The notes beneath the pieces were generated by a model. It was not told the origin of the DNA, made no database searches, and worked only from the letters and a program-made list of their open reading frames with translations. Below are positions 38,202 to 47,205 of a DNA stretch of 64,000 nt, piece by piece (the stretch's first letter is position 1; each line of letters opens with the position of its first letter). The position numbers were made by a program, and so were the translations under genes. The DNA is from Nitrospira sp. (GTDB lineage: Bacteria > Nitrospirota > Nitrospiria > Nitrospirales > Nitrospiraceae), in assembly GCA_016715825.1 (NCBI GenBank), contig JADJXO010000001.1, forward strand, positions 433,001-497,000, written 5' to 3'.

Positions 38202-40600
38202 ATGACGACGGTAACGACTCAGGCCTCATCACAGGTAGCAGACCCCAAGATTCCACGCACTATCGCCAAGGAGCTGGGTGTCGGTGTTCACCAGGTATCA
38301 GCCGCGGTTGCGCTCCTCGATGAAGGGGCAACGGTTCCATTTATCGCACGCTATCGGAAGGAAGCGACCGGAAATCTGGACGATACACAACTGCGTTCAT
38401 TGGAAGAGCGTCTCTCCTATCTGCGTGAGCTGGAAGAACGGCGTGCCGCTGTTCTGGCTTCAATCGAAGAACAGGGGAAGCTCACGGATGCCTTGCGGAC
38501 GAGTATCGAAACGGCGACAACAAAGCAAGCCGTGGAAGATCTTTATTTGCCGTTTAAGCCCAAACGCCGTACCCGTGCGACCATCGCGCGCGAAGCAGGG
38601 TTGGAACCGTTAGCGGATAGTCTTTCGGCGGATCCACTGCTGCATCCCGAGCAAGAAGCGTTCAAGTATATTCGGGTGGTGCCGGCTTCGGAGGGGGTGG
38701 AGGCGATCAATGTCCCCGATGCTAAAACTGCTCTCGAAGGGGCACGGGATATACTCACCGAGCGCTTTTCAGAAACCGCTGAGTTGTTGGCCGCGTTGAG
38801 GACACGACTCTGGGATCAAGGGGTGTTAACCTCAACGGTGATCAAGGACAAGGAAACGGCAGAGGCCGAGAAGTTTCGTGACTACTATGCGTATGCGGAA
38901 CCGATTAAGACCGTCCCATCGCATCGAGCGCTCGCGCTGTTTCGTGGTCGTGCCCTGGGGGTGTTGAAGCTGGAGTTAGGTTTGGGGGAGGTACTCGATG
39001 CGGTCGTTCCCCATCCATGCGTGTCCATGGTTGCGGCTTATGCGGGAATTGAGGATCGTGGACGACCCGCAGACAGATGGCTGATCGGTGTCTGCGACTG
39101 GGCGTGGCGCGTGAAAATGCATCTCCAGCTCAGCACCGAATTGCTGGTGCAGTTGCGTCAAGCAGCGGAAGCCGTGGCGATTCGGATCTTTGCCGTAATC
39201 TGCATGAGTTGTTGTTGGCGGCGCCGGCAGGGCCGAAGGCCATCCTCGGCCTGGACCCTGGTATTCGGACCGGCTGTAAGGTCGCGGTGGTGGATGCGAC
39301 CGGCAAGTTGCTGGAGACAGCGACGATCTATCCGCATCAGCCTCAGAACGACTGGCAAGGCTCATTGGAGACGCTCGTGCGACTTGTCATCCAACATGGC
39401 GTGCAATTGATGTCGATCGGCAACGGGACGGCGAGCCGCGAAACCGACAAGCTTGCAGGCGAGGTCATTAAATTGGTCGCGGTGCAAAAGCCTGAGCGAC
39501 CGGTATCGAAAATCATAGTCAGTGAAGCAGGGGCGTCAGTGTATTCGGCTTCGGCTTTCGCCGCGAAGGAGTTTCCAGAGTTGGATGTCAGTGTGCGCGG
39601 CGCCGTGTCTATCGCCCGCCGCCTGCAGGATCCACTGGCTGAGCTGGTCAAGATTGAACCGAAGGCGATCGGAGTGGGCCAATATCAACATGACGTCGAT
39701 CAGCGGGCGTTGGCGCGGTCGCTCGACGCCACACTTGAAGATTGTGTGAATGCCGTCGGAGTGAATGTGAATACGGCCTCGGCGCCGCTGTTGGAGCGAG
39801 TGTCTGGTCTGAATAAGGCCCTGGCGAAAAATATCGTGGACTATCGGGATACCAACGGCCCGTTCCTCGATCGGGGGGCAATCCGGAAGGTTCCGCGGCT
39901 CGGCGAGAAAACATTCGAGCAGGCAGCCGGTTTTCTGAGAATTCCCGATGGCGATAATCCCTTAGATCGTTCCGCCGTTCACCCTGAGGCCTATCCGGTC
40001 GTCGAACGGATTCTGACACGGTTAGGAACAGGGATTACCGACGTGATGCGCCAACCGGCCGTGCTGAAGGGGCTGTCGCCGGAAGATTTTATTGATGAGC
40101 AGTTTGGATTACCCACGGTACGCGATATTTTTGCCGAGCTGGAGAAGCCAGGCCGAGACCCGCGTCCTGAATTCAAGACCGCGACGTTCAGGGAAGGGGT
40201 TGAGACTCTGAGTGATCTGCAGCCCGGCATGGTCTTGGAAGGAGTGGTGACGAACGTGGCGGCATTCGGTGCGTTCGTTGATATCGGAGTGCATCAGGAT
40301 GGCCTTGTGCACGTGTCGGCGCTGGCCAATCGATATATTAAAGACCCACACGAAGTGGTCAAGCCTGGTCAAGTGGTGAAGGTGAAGGTGATCGATGTCG
40401 ATCTGAAGCGCCAGCGGATTGCGTTGACGATGAGGATTGACGATGCGGCGAGCCGCCCTCCTGCATCCCCGAAAGCAGATCATACTGCAATTCGTGATCA
40501 ACGTGGTAGAGGACCATCACCATCTAGCCAGCCAGCGCGAGGGCCTCAGCCGATTGGCGCGATGGCTTTGGCATTGGCCAAGGCGAGACAGAAATCATAG
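38202..40600 (+). pseudogene. tex: Tex-family transcription/RNA-binding protein, one 1-bp deletion
   Basis: The N-terminal frame has ELGVGVHQVSAAVALLDEGA and PFIARYRKEATGNLDDTQLR (the Tex N-terminal HTH region). After a base loss near 39195 (CCCG to CCG) the frame resumes NLHELLLAAPAGPKAILGLD and PGIRTGCKVAVVDATGKLLE (YqgF-like RNase H fold), GNGTASRETDKLAGEVIK, the helix-hairpin-helix VGVNVNTASAPLLERVSGLN, and an S1 RNA-binding domain (LEGVVTNVAAFGAFVDIGVH). Tex binds nucleic acid and affects transcription and stress tolerance. Correction gives about 800 residues with all domains, so the gene is likely intact. Confidence 0.92.
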
Positions 40601-40684
40601 CTAAGATCATATTTGAAAGGTGTTGCAGAAGGTATCGTTGACGAGACGGTAAACGGGTGAAGCCGTTCAGTACATTGGTAAGTG

Positions 40685-40948
40685 CTATGATTTTCGTCTG
40701 AGTAGGGAAGGTTCTATCCAAACGGTGTGAAGGCCTGCAAGTTTCCCATCCCTGATTCTAAACTCTATTTCTGCCAGACCAATGTGGTTAAAGGAACGCA
40801 CCTTCTTGTACTTGCCTCTAAGGTGGCGGAACACCGGTTCCGATTCTATTCGTGTCCTACCAGGCATTTGTGAAAGGTTGGGAAGGCCGATAATTCGGAC
40901 GATATCACCAGGAAAGATACTCTGTCCCCTACAGTCCTTCGGGTTCAT
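40685..40948 (-). CDS. Small basic protein of unknown function
   Basis: The 87-residue protein (MNPKDCRGQSIFPGDIVRII) has GKYKKVRSFNHIGLAEIEFR and HTVWIEPSLLRRKS, a beta-rich pattern with no signal peptide. It is rich in Arg/Lys and could be a small SH3-like or RNA-binding fold; that is a guess. The gene is isolated between tex and tenA and its frame is clean. Confidence 0.65.
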   Translation of the reverse strand: MNPKDCRGQSIFPGDIVRIIGLPNLSQMPGRTRIESEPVFRHLRGKYKKVRSFNHIGLAEIEFRIRDGKLAGLHTVWIEPSLLRRKS

Positions 40949-41113
40949 CGTGGCAAGTGGCGATCATTGATTCAATTGTTTTCTTCCCGTTTCCTTACAT
41001 TCCCTCGACGGACGGCATTGAGCAAGTCTCTGCTCGCTCGAAACGGAAGGGCCCCGCTGGTGGGATGGGTGGAGTGAGGACGAGCAGGTTGCTCAATGAC
41101 AGGATTCATCGAA

Positions 41114-41782
41114 CTACACCGGCCACTGCTCTTCGTTCCATGCCATTTCCCAGAACATCCACTCGTACCGTGAGCTGATGATGAACGACTCCTCCATCCG
41201 ACGAAGTTCATCCTTGCCGGCGGTCTTGGCCCACAGATCAATTTTCTTCCGCATCCAAATTTGGACCTCTGCAAATTCTGGCGAGGCATAGAGCATGAGC
41301 CAATCTCGATACGGATGCGATTTGGCAGGGTGCCCTTTCCGTAACAGGTGTTGTCCTACCACACAGTAGATCCAGGCGCAGGGGAGAGCCACCACTGTGA
41401 CTTCCACGGCTGTGCCCGAAGCCGCGACGGTCAGCATGTGGCGTGTATAGGCGTAATTCGTCGGAGCCATGGGGACCGACGTCATCTGTTTCGGCGTCAG
41501 GTTCCATCGTTGGCCGTAGTTCTCGTGCAGACTGCGCTCGACTGTGATGGTTTCTTCCGCGAGCTTGGCGAAGCGCAGCGCGCTGTCTGAGTCCGGAGCT
41601 CTGAGAATCCCAGCGGCGAAGACACGAGAGAGATCGCCCAGAAACCTGGCATCTTGCAGAATATAGTACTTGAACTTCTGGGCGGGCAACGTGCCGTCGC
41701 CCAGTGCAACGACGAAGGGATGGCTGAGCTGGGCCTCCCAAATTGAAACCGTCAGCTTTCTCAGATGGTTTGAAAACGACAT
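41114..41782 (-). CDS. tenA: TenA/PqqC-family protein (thiaminase II-like)
   Basis: The 222-residue all-helical protein has HPFVVALGDGTLPAQKFKYY, ILQDARFLGDLSRVFAAGIL and EETITVERSLHENYGQRWNL, ending FIISSRYEWMFWEMAWNEEQ, typical of the haem-oxygenase-like TenA fold. The catalytic Cys of thiaminase II fits VVALPCAWIYCVVG. TenA salvages thiamine pyrimidine; PqqC relatives do other oxidations. The start at 41782 has a strong AGGAGGAACCCC. Substrate remains open because no other thiamine gene is nearby. Confidence 0.88.
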   Translation of the reverse strand: MSFSNHLRKLTVSIWEAQLSHPFVVALGDGTLPAQKFKYYILQDARFLGDLSRVFAAGILRAPDSDSALRFAKLAEETITVERSLHENYGQRWNLTPKQMTSVPMAPTNYAYTRHMLTVAASGTAVEVTVVALPCAWIYCVVGQHLLRKGHPAKSHPYRDWLMLYASPEFAEVQIWMRKKIDLWAKTAGKDELRRMEESFIISSRYEWMFWEMAWNEEQWPV

Positions 41783-41965
41783 GGGGTTCCTCCTAAACGG
41801 AAAACGGATCTCGTGAAACGTAAAGCGTATTTCGCCACTCAGTTTCGAGTTTCTTGTTTCAAGTTTGGAGAGAATCGTCCCATGTGACGTGAAACTTGAA
41901 ACCAGCAACCTGAAACCGTTGTGCCAGATGATGAGCTACGCCTCACGAACGACGCACCATGAACC
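41783..41965. repeat. Intergenic inverted repeats, gap between sthA and tenA
   Basis: GTTTCAAGTTT near 41856 and AAACTTGAAAC near 41890 form an inverted pair. The rest shows no motif. Confidence 0.4.
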
Positions 41966-43369
41966 TTAGAGGTACGGGATCCAGGGTCTTGGCAGTCGGT
42001 TCATGCCGTCCAACGCCGCCACCTTATAACACTCGGCCAGAGTCGGATAGTTGAAGACGGTGTCGATGAAATAATCGATCTTGCCCCGAAACGCCATGAC
42101 CGCTTGGCCGATGTGGATCAATTCTGTCGCGCCCTCCCCAATCACATGAACACCCAGAAGATGTCTGGTATGTCGATGAAACAGGATCTTGAGCATGCCG
42201 GTTTCGTCGCCAATCAGTTGTCCTCTGGCGATCTCCTTATAGCGCGCGATTCCGACGGCATAGGGAGTTTGGGTGTGCTTCAGCTCCTCTTCGTTCCGTC
42301 CCACCATGGAGATTTCTGGAATCGCATAGATGCCGTACGGGAGCAGGAAGGTATCGATACGATCCGAGTGGCCGAATGCATGGCTGGCTGCATGACGTCC
42401 TTGCTGCATCGAAGTTGAGGCCAACGCCGGAAATCCGATGATGTCACCGGCCGCATAGATATGCGGAATCGCGGTTTGGAGATGTTCGTTGACGGCCAAG
42501 CGTCCACGGGTATCGGGTTGCAGCCCAATGCCTTCCAGATTGAGTGAGCGACTGGCTCCGACCCGACCGACCGCGTACATAAGGGTGGATGCTCGAAGCG
42601 GCCGGTTGTTCCGCAATGAAACCTGGATGGATTTGTCCCAGTTGCGTTTGATCGCAAGAACTTCTTCATCGTGATACAGCGTGACGCCGAGCTCCTTCAT
42701 TTGTTGTTGGAGTGCATCAATGATCTCAGCATCGACAAACTCCAGTAGCCGTGGGCGCTTGTCGATGAGGGTGACGGGAATTCCCAATGCGGCGAGCATG
42801 GACGCATACTCGGTTCCGATGACCCCACCTCCGACGATGACGATTGATTTGGGAATTCGTTTCAAGGTCAGCAGTCCATCGGTATCGATGATGGCTTGAT
42901 CGTCGAAGGGAACGTCGGATGGCCGAGCGGGTTCTGTCCCGACAGCGATCACGATGAAGTCAGCCGTCAGTTCGAGGGCACCACGGACCGTCTGAATGTG
43001 GAGTCGATGGGGATCGAGAAAACTGGCTGTTCCAAAAAACATGTCGATCCGGTTACGGGCCATTTGATCCTGGACGATCTGGATTTCATTTTTGATGACG
43101 TGGTTGGCTCGAAACGCGAGGTCTTCGATGGTAATGGTCTTTTTCAGTCGGTAGGTGCCGCCATAGATGCTGCGCTGGCGAAATCCTGAGAGGTAGAGCA
43201 CGGCTTCACGGAGGGATTTGCTGGGAATGGTGCCGGTATTGATGCAGACACCACCAAGGACCATCTTGCGTTCAATGATTCCGACCTTCTTGCCGAGCTT
43301 GGCCGCCTGTACGGCCGCCTTCTGACCGGCCGGTCCTGTTCCTATGACGAGTAGATCGTAACGAGCCAT
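41966..43369 (-). CDS. sthA: Soluble pyridine nucleotide transhydrogenase (Si-specific, SthA-like)
   Basis: This flavoprotein of about 467 residues starts YDLLVIGTGPAGQKAAVQAA (FAD Rossmann) and has IVIVGGGVIGTEYASMLAAL (NAD(P) Rossmann) and IYAAGDIIGFPALASTS. Its disulfide site is GGVCINTGTIPSKSLREAV: the second Cys of dihydrolipoamide dehydrogenases (CxxxxC) is replaced by Thr, as in SthA. It exchanges hydride between NADPH and NAD+ in the cytoplasm. The end contains FNYPTLAECYKVAALDGMNR with the C-terminal catalytic region. Start at ATG 43369; an upstream TTG at 43381 is less likely. Confidence 0.88.
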   Translation of the reverse strand: MARYDLLVIGTGPAGQKAAVQAAKLGKKVGIIERKMVLGGVCINTGTIPSKSLREAVLYLSGFRQRSIYGGTYRLKKTITIEDLAFRANHVIKNEIQIVQDQMARNRIDMFFGTASFLDPHRLHIQTVRGALELTADFIVIAVGTEPARPSDVPFDDQAIIDTDGLLTLKRIPKSIVIVGGGVIGTEYASMLAALGIPVTLIDKRPRLLEFVDAEIIDALQQQMKELGVTLYHDEEVLAIKRNWDKSIQVSLRNNRPLRASTLMYAVGRVGASRSLNLEGIGLQPDTRGRLAVNEHLQTAIPHIYAAGDIIGFPALASTSMQQGRHAASHAFGHSDRIDTFLLPYGIYAIPEISMVGRNEEELKHTQTPYAVGIARYKEIARGQLIGDETGMLKILFHRHTRHLLGVHVIGEGATELIHIGQAVMAFRGKIDYFIDTVFNYPTLAECYKVAALDGMNRLPRPWIPYL

Positions 43370-43382
43370 GGATTTCAGCAAC

Positions 43383-43493
43383 GGTTGAGGTTGAGAGTGA
43401 GGTCAAAGGTACGTTGTTTGAGGTGGGAGGCTAGAGGTCGCTGCTTCACGCCTCAACCCTCCAACCTCCGTCGCCCTCGGCTCAACCTCAACC
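43383..43493. repeat. Long-spaced inverted repeat between tpx and sthA
   Basis: GGTTGAGGTTGAG near 43383 pairs with CTCAACCTCAACC near 43480, a perfect 13-bp inverted repeat spaced by ~85 bp. Further CCTCAACC and GAGGTGGGAGG fragments between them pair too. It may fold as a terminator-like RNA. Confidence 0.6.
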
Positions 43494-43503
43494 TGTCTTC
43501 ATC

Positions 43504-44166
43504 TCAGCTCTCCGTCACCAAACGTCGGGCGATCTGAAAGGCCTCTTCCATATCCGGCAATTGACTCAGCTCAGGTGTGATTTGAAGATGGCGGATGGTG
43601 TTCATCTTATCGATGACCATCACGGCTCTCGTCAAAATGTGTGGACCTTCCAAGAAGAGGCCGTGCGTCTTCCCGAAGTCGCCGCTCCGATAATCCGACA
43701 GGAACGTCACGTTGCCGATGTTGGCTTCCTGTGCGAAACGCTTCTGTGCAAAAGGTGTATCGACACTGACCGTGATGAGTTCCACCATTTTATCGAGGCC
43801 CTTGTTCTTCTCACTGAGAAGATGGGTCTGCTGTTCACAGACCGGCGTGTCTAGGGAAGGGACGATGTTGATGATGCGGACCTTTCCCGCCCCTTTCGTC
43901 TCCGCGATATTGACGAGTGTCAAATCGTTCTGCACCACGTTGACGTCCCGTAGCCTCTCTCCGATCTTGACCCCATTTCCGCTCAGCGGCAGCGGATCGC
44001 CCTTGAACAGGACGTTGTTTCCCTCTCCGGCAGTGACGGTTCCGTCGGCCACCGGCATGTTCTTGTACGAGAACGCCTGTCCGGATGATCCTGCCATTGT
44101 CTGGCATCCCTCGAGGCCTAGCGACAGGCACAGTGCCGTACCTAAAACCCAATATCTCGTCTGCAT
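43504..44166 (-). CDS. tpx: Lipoprotein thiol peroxidase (Tpx) without resolving cysteine
   Basis: From the ATG at 44166 (preceded by AAAGGAGC) there is a lipobox signal peptide (ALCLSLGLEGCQT). The peroxiredoxin domain has IINIVPSLDTPVCEQQTHLL, where the Cys is the peroxidatic one of Tpx, and VDTPFAQKRFAQEANIGNVT, where E. coli Tpx has its resolving Cys (SRFCGAEG); here Ala replaces it. It then reads HGLFLEGPHILTRAVMVIDK. It would reduce peroxides in the periplasm as a 1-Cys enzyme. Most Tpx proteins are cytoplasmic or plain periplasmic, so a lipid anchor is unusual. The frame is clean. Confidence 0.88.
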   Translation of the reverse strand: MQTRYWVLGTALCLSLGLEGCQTMAGSSGQAFSYKNMPVADGTVTAGEGNNVLFKGDPLPLSGNGVKIGERLRDVNVVQNDLTLVNIAETKGAGKVRIINIVPSLDTPVCEQQTHLLSEKNKGLDKMVELITVSVDTPFAQKRFAQEANIGNVTFLSDYRSGDFGKTHGLFLEGPHILTRAVMVIDKMNTIRHLQITPELSQLPDMEEAFQIARRLVTES

Positions 44167-44219
44167 CGTCTGCTCCTTTCTGAAGATGATGAGCGGCGAG
44201 CCCGCTCGAAAGATCCGTA

Positions 44220-45230
44220 TCAAGGTGATGTGTGAATATACGTGATCAAGGACCGGTTGACCAGCGCCGGCCGTTCCCATTGTGGCATATGGCCGGCATT
44301 GGGAATTCTGACGAATGCGGATCCGTGGATGCGGTGGTGTAGTTCTTCACCCACTGCGATAGGAAACACCCGGTCGGATTCACCCCAGATGATCATGGTC
44401 GGGTGTGTGATGCTTGCAAGGTGTGGAGCGAAATCCGTCTCCCAGGAGGGCAGCGCGTTTCGAATCGCCATGATGGGTTTGATCACACCTGGACGCCGGC
44501 GGTTCAGATTCGACCGATCTATCACGGCCGGCGTGAGCAGCGTGTGATCGTGGACGATTTCTTTCAGGACCGAATCGGTGACCATTCCGCCGAACAGCCA
44601 ATTACCGAACGAGACTAACCACCAGGGGGCGCGCGTTTCCAACGCTTGCCGGAATGAACGGCTGGTGAGCTTGGCCATGACCTGAGACGGCAGTCCGCCG
44701 ATGAGCACGAGTCTGTCGACACGAGTTGGATGGGCTAATGCCATTCCAATGGCTAATCCAGCTCCCATTGAATTGCCCACCAGTGTGGCGTGAGGAATCT
44801 GTAGCGCATCCATAAATCCAAGGCAGAAATCCAACATCTGATTCGGCAGGTAGTCAATATCAGGCTTGTCGGACAATCCGGAACCGGGTAGGTCCAGCGT
44901 TAGGGTTCGGAAGTGTTGGGATAGTGCCTGTTGCTGATGTTCCCACTGCCACATGGACCCACCAAAGCCATGGATTAAGATCACCGGTGGGCCGGTGCCG
45001 ACATCAAGATAGGCAATCTGCTGATCGTGGACGAGCACTGTCTTTATCGGGATCCGTTCCGTCGGGGAAGGTGCCAACGGTTCAAAATATGGAGGAATTG
45101 GTGGAGATGAAGCGCAGGCGGTCATGAGTGATGACAAGAGCCACAAGATGAACAGCACAAGATGCCCGCGTTGGGAGCGAGAGGCGGCAGAGGCGCCGTT
45201 AGAATTACTCAAGCTGGATGACCGTTTCAT
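44220..45230 (-). CDS. Lipid-anchored alpha/beta hydrolase
   Basis: The 336-residue protein has an N-terminal membrane segment with a lipobox-like LMTACASS, then PPVILIHGFGGSMWQWEHQQ (oxyanion hole), LTLDLPGSGLSDKPDIDYLP, VGNSMGAGLAIGMALAHPTR (nucleophile Ser), IIWGESDRVFPIAVGEELHH (Asp) and VRIPNAGHMPQWERPALVNR (His). The complete triad suggests an active esterase or related hydrolase outside the cytoplasm; the substrate is unknown. The start overlaps pycB's end by 26 bp, so it may be co-transcribed with pycB. About 50 bp separate it from tpx. Confidence 0.85.
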   Translation of the reverse strand: MKRSSSLSNSNGASAASRSQRGHLVLFILWLLSSLMTACASSPPIPPYFEPLAPSPTERIPIKTVLVHDQQIAYLDVGTGPPVILIHGFGGSMWQWEHQQQALSQHFRTLTLDLPGSGLSDKPDIDYLPNQMLDFCLGFMDALQIPHATLVGNSMGAGLAIGMALAHPTRVDRLVLIGGLPSQVMAKLTSRSFRQALETRAPWWLVSFGNWLFGGMVTDSVLKEIVHDHTLLTPAVIDRSNLNRRRPGVIKPIMAIRNALPSWETDFAPHLASITHPTMIIWGESDRVFPIAVGEELHHRIHGSAFVRIPNAGHMPQWERPALVNRSLITYIHTSP

Positions 45231-47160
45231 CCGTCTTTACATTGTCTCCTTCGCTTGCAAGGATGGCAGCGACGTTCCCATCGATGGGCGCCGGCACCTG
45301 GCTTTCCATCTTCATGGCTTCGATGATCAACAGCGGATCTCCGGTCTTGACCTGATCACCAATCGCAGCGAGAATCTTCACGACTCGACCGGGCATGGGT
45401 GGAGCAACGTCACCAGGTTTTGAAGGTCTTGGTCGTTTGGGCGTTGCACCTGTTTCTGTTTGGTGCGCCTCTGGAACTCCGGCTAAGATTTCCCGAATGG
45501 GTTCGAGCGAGACCTCTTGAAGCCTGTCATTGACCCTGATGTAGTAGGGTTTGCGCCCATCGGTTTGGCGACCTGATCCCGAGACTTTCACGTGGTAGGT
45601 TTCGCCATGGACGGTGATATTAAACTCGACGGGAGCCAGATGAAGTTCGCCCGCGACCGCCGGGCCCTTGGCTAAGGTCGCCTCCAGTGGTTCGGGGACG
45701 AGATCGCCTTTCTCTCGCGCCTCGAAAAAATCTCGGGCAATCGCCGGGAACAGGATGAATGATAGTCGATCTTCGATACTGGATGCCGAGGAGGGCAAAT
45801 CTTTTGCGACCGTATCCAGTTCCGAATCCAATTGGTCCGCCGGTCGAGTTTTGATCGGGTCTTCATCGCCAATGGCGCGTGCCATGATGTCACGGGCGAC
45901 CGGGCCGGGCGCCCTGCCGTAGAGCCCAAGGAAGTAATTCTTTGTTTCGCTGGTGATGACCTTGTAGCGCTCTCCCGTCAGTACATTGAGCGTCGCTTGG
46001 GTGCCGACGATCTGGCTGGTCGGGGTAACCAGAGGCGGGTATCCCATGTCCTCTCTGACGCGGGGGACTTCTTCGAGGACTTCTCTCATCCGATCCAGCG
46101 CGTTTTGTTCGGTCAACTGGGCGGCCAAGTTGGAGAGCATCCCACCGGGAATCTGCGAGGTCAGGATTTCCGCATCGACACCGGTGAAGTCGCTCTCAAA
46201 TTGACGATACTTTCGGCGAACCTCCCGGAAATGTTCCGTGATCGGAAGGAACGAGGCGAGATCCAGCCCCGTGTCGTAGGGCGTGTTCTGCAGTGACGCC
46301 ACCAGCGTTTCCGTCGCCGGGTGGGAGGTTCCTCCGGCGAGGGGAGAGATGGAGGTATCGAGCATGTCGAGCCCTCCAAGGATGGCCATCAGCGACGACA
46401 TGGAGGCCATGCCGGAGGTGTAGTGGGAATGCAGATGGATCGGCACGTCCACTGCGGCTTTCAAACGCCTGACGAGCTTGTATGCATCGAGCGGAGCCAG
46501 GAGGCCGGCCATATCCTTGATACACAAGGTGTCGGTGCCGAGATCCTCAAGCTTTCTGGCGAGGTCGATGTAGCGATCGATATTGTGAACCGGACTGACG
46601 GTGTAACTGATGGCAGCCTCAGCATGTTTGCCGCAAGCTTTGACTTCCCGAATGGCTTGGTCGAGATTGCGGACGTCGTTAAGCGCGTCAAAAACTCTGA
46701 AGACGTCGATACCGTTGGCGGCTGAGCGTTCAATGAATCGCTCAAGCACATCGTCGGCGTAGTGCCGATATCCCACCAGGTTTTGCCCTCGCAGGAGCAT
46801 CTGAAGCTTGGTGTTGGGCATGGCTGCGCGCAGCGCGCGAAGCCGTTCCCAGGGATCTTCTTTCAGGAAGCGAAGGCAGGTATCAAACGTGGCACCACCC
46901 CAGACCTCCAGTGACCAATAGCCCACGGCATCCAGCTTTTTCGCGATGGGCAGCATATCTTCCGTCCGCATCCTGGTCGCCAACAGCGACTGATGACCGT
47001 CTCGCAGCGCGACGTCGGTAATGCGGATAGGTTTGCCGGCTGCCGGTTCGATGGCCAATTCACTGAAGAGGGGTCTGGGATGCTTAGACGTCTTGATCGC
47101 AGGGGCTGGACGCCGGGTTCTTCTCGTCGGTCGTTTTATGGTCGGTCGTCTTTTTGCCAT
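45205..47160 (-). CDS. pycB: Pyruvate carboxylase subunit B (carboxyltransferase plus biotin carrier)
   Basis: The 651-residue protein has the carboxyltransferase TIM barrel: ITDVALRDGHQSLLATRMRT, EVWGGATFDTCLRFLKEDPW, TDTLCIKDMAGLLAP and DVPIHLHSHYTSGMASMSSL, then a linker and the biotinyl domain with PLLIIEAMKMESQVPAPIDG, whose Lys carries biotin. The barrel matches OadA/PycB, which with PycA carboxylates pyruvate to oxaloacetate. No oadB/oadG sodium-pump genes follow, so pyruvate carboxylase is more likely than an oxaloacetate decarboxylase. It begins 45 bp after pycA, and the N-terminus is unusually Arg/Lys/Pro-rich. Confidence 0.92.
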   Translation of the reverse strand: MAKRRPTIKRPTRRTRRPAPAIKTSKHPRPLFSELAIEPAAGKPIRITDVALRDGHQSLLATRMRTEDMLPIAKKLDAVGYWSLEVWGGATFDTCLRFLKEDPWERLRALRAAMPNTKLQMLLRGQNLVGYRHYADDVLERFIERSAANGIDVFRVFDALNDVRNLDQAIREVKACGKHAEAAISYTVSPVHNIDRYIDLARKLEDLGTDTLCIKDMAGLLAPLDAYKLVRRLKAAVDVPIHLHSHYTSGMASMSSLMAILGGLDMLDTSISPLAGGTSHPATETLVASLQNTPYDTGLDLASFLPITEHFREVRRKYRQFESDFTGVDAEILTSQIPGGMLSNLAAQLTEQNALDRMREVLEEVPRVREDMGYPPLVTPTSQIVGTQATLNVLTGERYKVITSETKNYFLGLYGRAPGPVARDIMARAIGDEDPIKTRPADQLDSELDTVAKDLPSSASSIEDRLSFILFPAIARDFFEAREKGDLVPEPLEATLAKGPAVAGELHLAPVEFNITVHGETYHVKVSGSGRQTDGRKPYYIRVNDRLQEVSLEPIREILAGVPEAHQTETGATPKRPRPSKPGDVAPPMPGRVVKILAAIGDQVKTGDPLLIIEAMKMESQVPAPIDGNVAAILASEGDNVKTDETVIQLE

Positions 47161-47205
47161 GGCAGCTAGTGCATCCTTGTGAAAGTCGAAATACGGACGG
47201 TCTGA

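Noticed and set aside
4962..40600. Programmed frameshifting in many genes
   Set aside because: Breaks occur at different positions in unrelated genes that are not frameshifted elsewhere, and no slippery site plus stimulator pattern is seen.
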